Below, one piece after another: positions 62,001 through 64,000 of a stretch of DNA of 64,000 nucleotides (within the stretch, counting starts at the first letter, position 1; every line of letters begins with the position of its first letter). The stretch spans positions 186,001 to 250,000 of the forward strand of contig CALSFV010000046.1 in the NCBI GenBank assembly GCA_943737045.1, given 5' to 3'. The notes beneath the pieces were generated by a model. The model did not search any database. It worked only from the letters and a program-made list of their open reading frames with translations, and was not told the origin of the DNA. This stretch comes from Parapristionchus giblindavisi (taxonomy: Eukaryota; Nematoda; Chromadorea; Rhabditida; Diplogasteridae). A program made the translations under genes and the position numbers.

Positions 62001-64000
62001 TATCGTTGATAATTTGACTTGTCATGAATTGTTTTGAAGCGAAAATGCAAAGAGTACTGGAAGATAATTTAGCATTTTGGCCTATGTGACCTCTTTTCAG
62101 GAATGGAAAAGTGATCGTATTCAGATTTTTTTGCTCTTTCACATGGTATACGACACGATAGGTATCGTTGCCATTTTCACATTTCACAAGTAATTTTTAT
62201 CATATAAGAGTAAAAGCTACTTTTGTACTTCGGCCATTGTGTCGACCGTAAAATAATACGGTTCGACATGAGCTGAAGAGTGTACGATTCAGAATTTTTT
62301 TCTCTTTCACATGGTATCTGACACGATTAGTTTCGTTGATAATTTGACTTGTCATGAATTGTTTTGTAGCGAAAATGCAAAGAGTACTGGAAGATAATTT
62401 AGCATTTTGGCATATGTGACCGATTTCAGGAATGGAAAAGTGTATCGTATTCAGATTTTTTTGCTCTTTCACATGGTATACGACACGATAGGTATCGTTG
62501 CCATTTTCACATTTCACAAGTAATTTTTGTCATATAAGAGTAAAAGCTACTTTTGTACTTCGGCCATTGTGTCGACCGTAAAATAATACGGTTCGACATG
62601 AGCTGAAGAGTGTACGATTCAGAATTTTTTTCTCTTTCACATGGTATATGACACGATTAGTATCGTTGACAATTTGACTTGTCATGAATTGTTTTGTAGC
62701 GAAAATGCAAAGAGTACTGGAAGATAATTTAGCATTTTGGCCTATGTGACCGCTTTTCAGGAATGGAAAAGTGTATCGTATTCAGATTTTTTTGCTCTTT
62801 CACATGGTATACGACACGATAGGTATCGTTGCCATTTTCACATTTCACAAGTAATTTTTATCATATAAGAGTAAAAGCTACTTTTGTACTTCGGCCATTG
62901 TGTCGACCGTAAAATAATACGGTTCGACATGTGCTGAAGAGTGTACGATTCAGAATTTTTTTCTCTTTCACATGGTATATGACACGATTAGTATCGTTGA
63001 CAATTTGACTTGTCATGAATTGTTTTGTAGCGAAAATGCAAAGAGTACTGGAAGATAATTTAGCATTTTGGCCTATGTGACCGCTTTTCAGGAATGGAAA
63101 AGTGTATCGTATTCAGATTTTTTTGCTCTTTCACATGGTATACGACACGATAGGTATCGTTGCCATTTTCACATTTCACAAGTAATTTTTATCATATAAG
63201 AGTAAAGGCTACTTTTGTACTTCGGCCATTGTGTCGACCGTAAAATAATACGGTTCGACATGAGCTGAAGAGTGTACGATTCAGAATTTTTTTCTCTTTC
63301 ACATGGTATATGACACGATTAGTATCGTTGATAATTTGACTTGTCATGAATTGTTTTGAAGCGAAAATGCAAAGAGTACTGGAAGATAATTTAGCATTTT
63401 GGCCTATGTGACCTCTTTTCAGGAATGGAAAAGTGATCGTATTCAGATTTTTTTTGCTCTTTCACATGGTATACGACACGATAGGTATCGTTGCCATTTT
63501 CACATTTCACAAGTAATTTTTATCATATAAAAGTAAAAGCTACTTTTGTACTTCGGCCATTGTGTCGACCGTAAAATAATACGGTTCGACATGAGCTGAA
63601 GAGTGTACGATTCAGAATTTTTTTCTCTTTCACATGGTATCTGACACGATTAGTATCGTTGATAATTTGACTTGTCATGAATTGTTTTGTAGCGAAAATG
63701 CAAAGAGTACTGGAAGATAATTTAGCATTTTGGCATATGTGACCGATTTCAGGAATGGAAAAGTGTATCGTATTCAGATTTTTTTGCTCTTTCACATGGT
63801 ATACGACACGATAGGTATCGTTGCCATTTTCACATTTCACAAGTAATTTTTATCATATAAGAGTAAAAGCTACTTTTGTACTTCGGCCATTGTGTCGACC
63901 GTAAAATAATACGGTTCGACATGAGCTGAAGAGTGTACGATTCAGAATTTTTTTCTCTTTCACAAGGTATATGACACGATTAGTATCGTTGACAATTTGA

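Larger units (their letters stand above)
40417..64000. repeat. 331-bp satellite array, right block
   Basis: About 71 copies of the same unit in the same orientation and in phase with the left block once one GTGACC is removed. The window ends inside a monomer. Variant content changes along the block: 40.4-45 kb has a five-unit cycle, about 44.7-46.7 kb is near-invariant, 52.8-54.9 kb carries CGGATCGAC in place of CGGTTCGAC, and 56.5-64 kb returns to variants common in the left block (TCTGACACG, TTAGTTTCGTTG, TAAAAGTAAA). Confidence 0.98.

Overview
This window is non-coding repetitive DNA from a eukaryotic genome. No rRNA, tRNA, bacterial gene, CRISPR array or convincing intact protein gene is visible. 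The species cannot be named from the sequence. The composition (long AT-rich satellite arrays, CT microsatellites, degenerate AT-rich intergenic-type sequence) fits heterochromatin of an invertebrate or protist, possibly pericentromeric or centromeric.

Layout. (1) Positions 1-19867 are about 60 head-to-tail copies of a ~331-bp satellite. (2) Positions 19868-40416 are a 20,549-bp insertion. It is an almost perfect inverted repeat: a left arm at 19868-29441 (9,574 bp), a 1,400-bp non-palindromic centre at 29442-30841, and a right arm at 30842-40416 (9,575 bp). (3) Positions 40417-64000 are about 71 more copies of the same satellite in the same orientation. The insertion interrupts one satellite monomer. 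The 6-bp sequence GTGACC (19862-19867 and 40417-40422) is present once in an uninterrupted monomer and twice here, directly flanking the insertion. The insertion begins AGTAGTATAGTACG and ends with the exact reverse complement. These are the marks of a transposition event, so the palindrome is best read as one giant foldback or non-autonomous DNA element with terminal inverted repeats of about 9.6 kb.

Inside each arm, from the outer end inwards: a ~430-bp end module bounded by its own imperfect inverted repeats and holding four G-rich 23-bp iterons; a dyad-rich block; about 2 kb of pyrimidine-rich (purine-rich on the other strand) degenerate minisatellite with a (CT)n core; a short lysine/acidic-rich coding-like fragment with frame breaks; and several kilobases of AT-rich sequence that includes diverged direct repeats. 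The central spacer holds one weak exon-like stretch on the minus strand, with an HTGE...CxxC motif followed by a consensus-like splice donor. No transposase, integrase, polymerase, capsid or other transposition gene is seen, so the element would depend on proteins supplied elsewhere. The 6-bp target duplication, AG...CT ends, size and long inverted repeats resemble the Polinton/Maverick class in outline only; family membership is inference.

The satellite monomer is an ancient dimer of two ~165-bp halves, each with a conserved dyad of the type ACGAT-N4-ATCGT, plus one GTCGAC-containing hairpin. Variant monomers are arranged in higher-order repeats of 4 or 5 units (about 1.32 and 1.65 kb). The array just right of the insertion carries variants not seen in the left array, while the far right end resembles the left array again.
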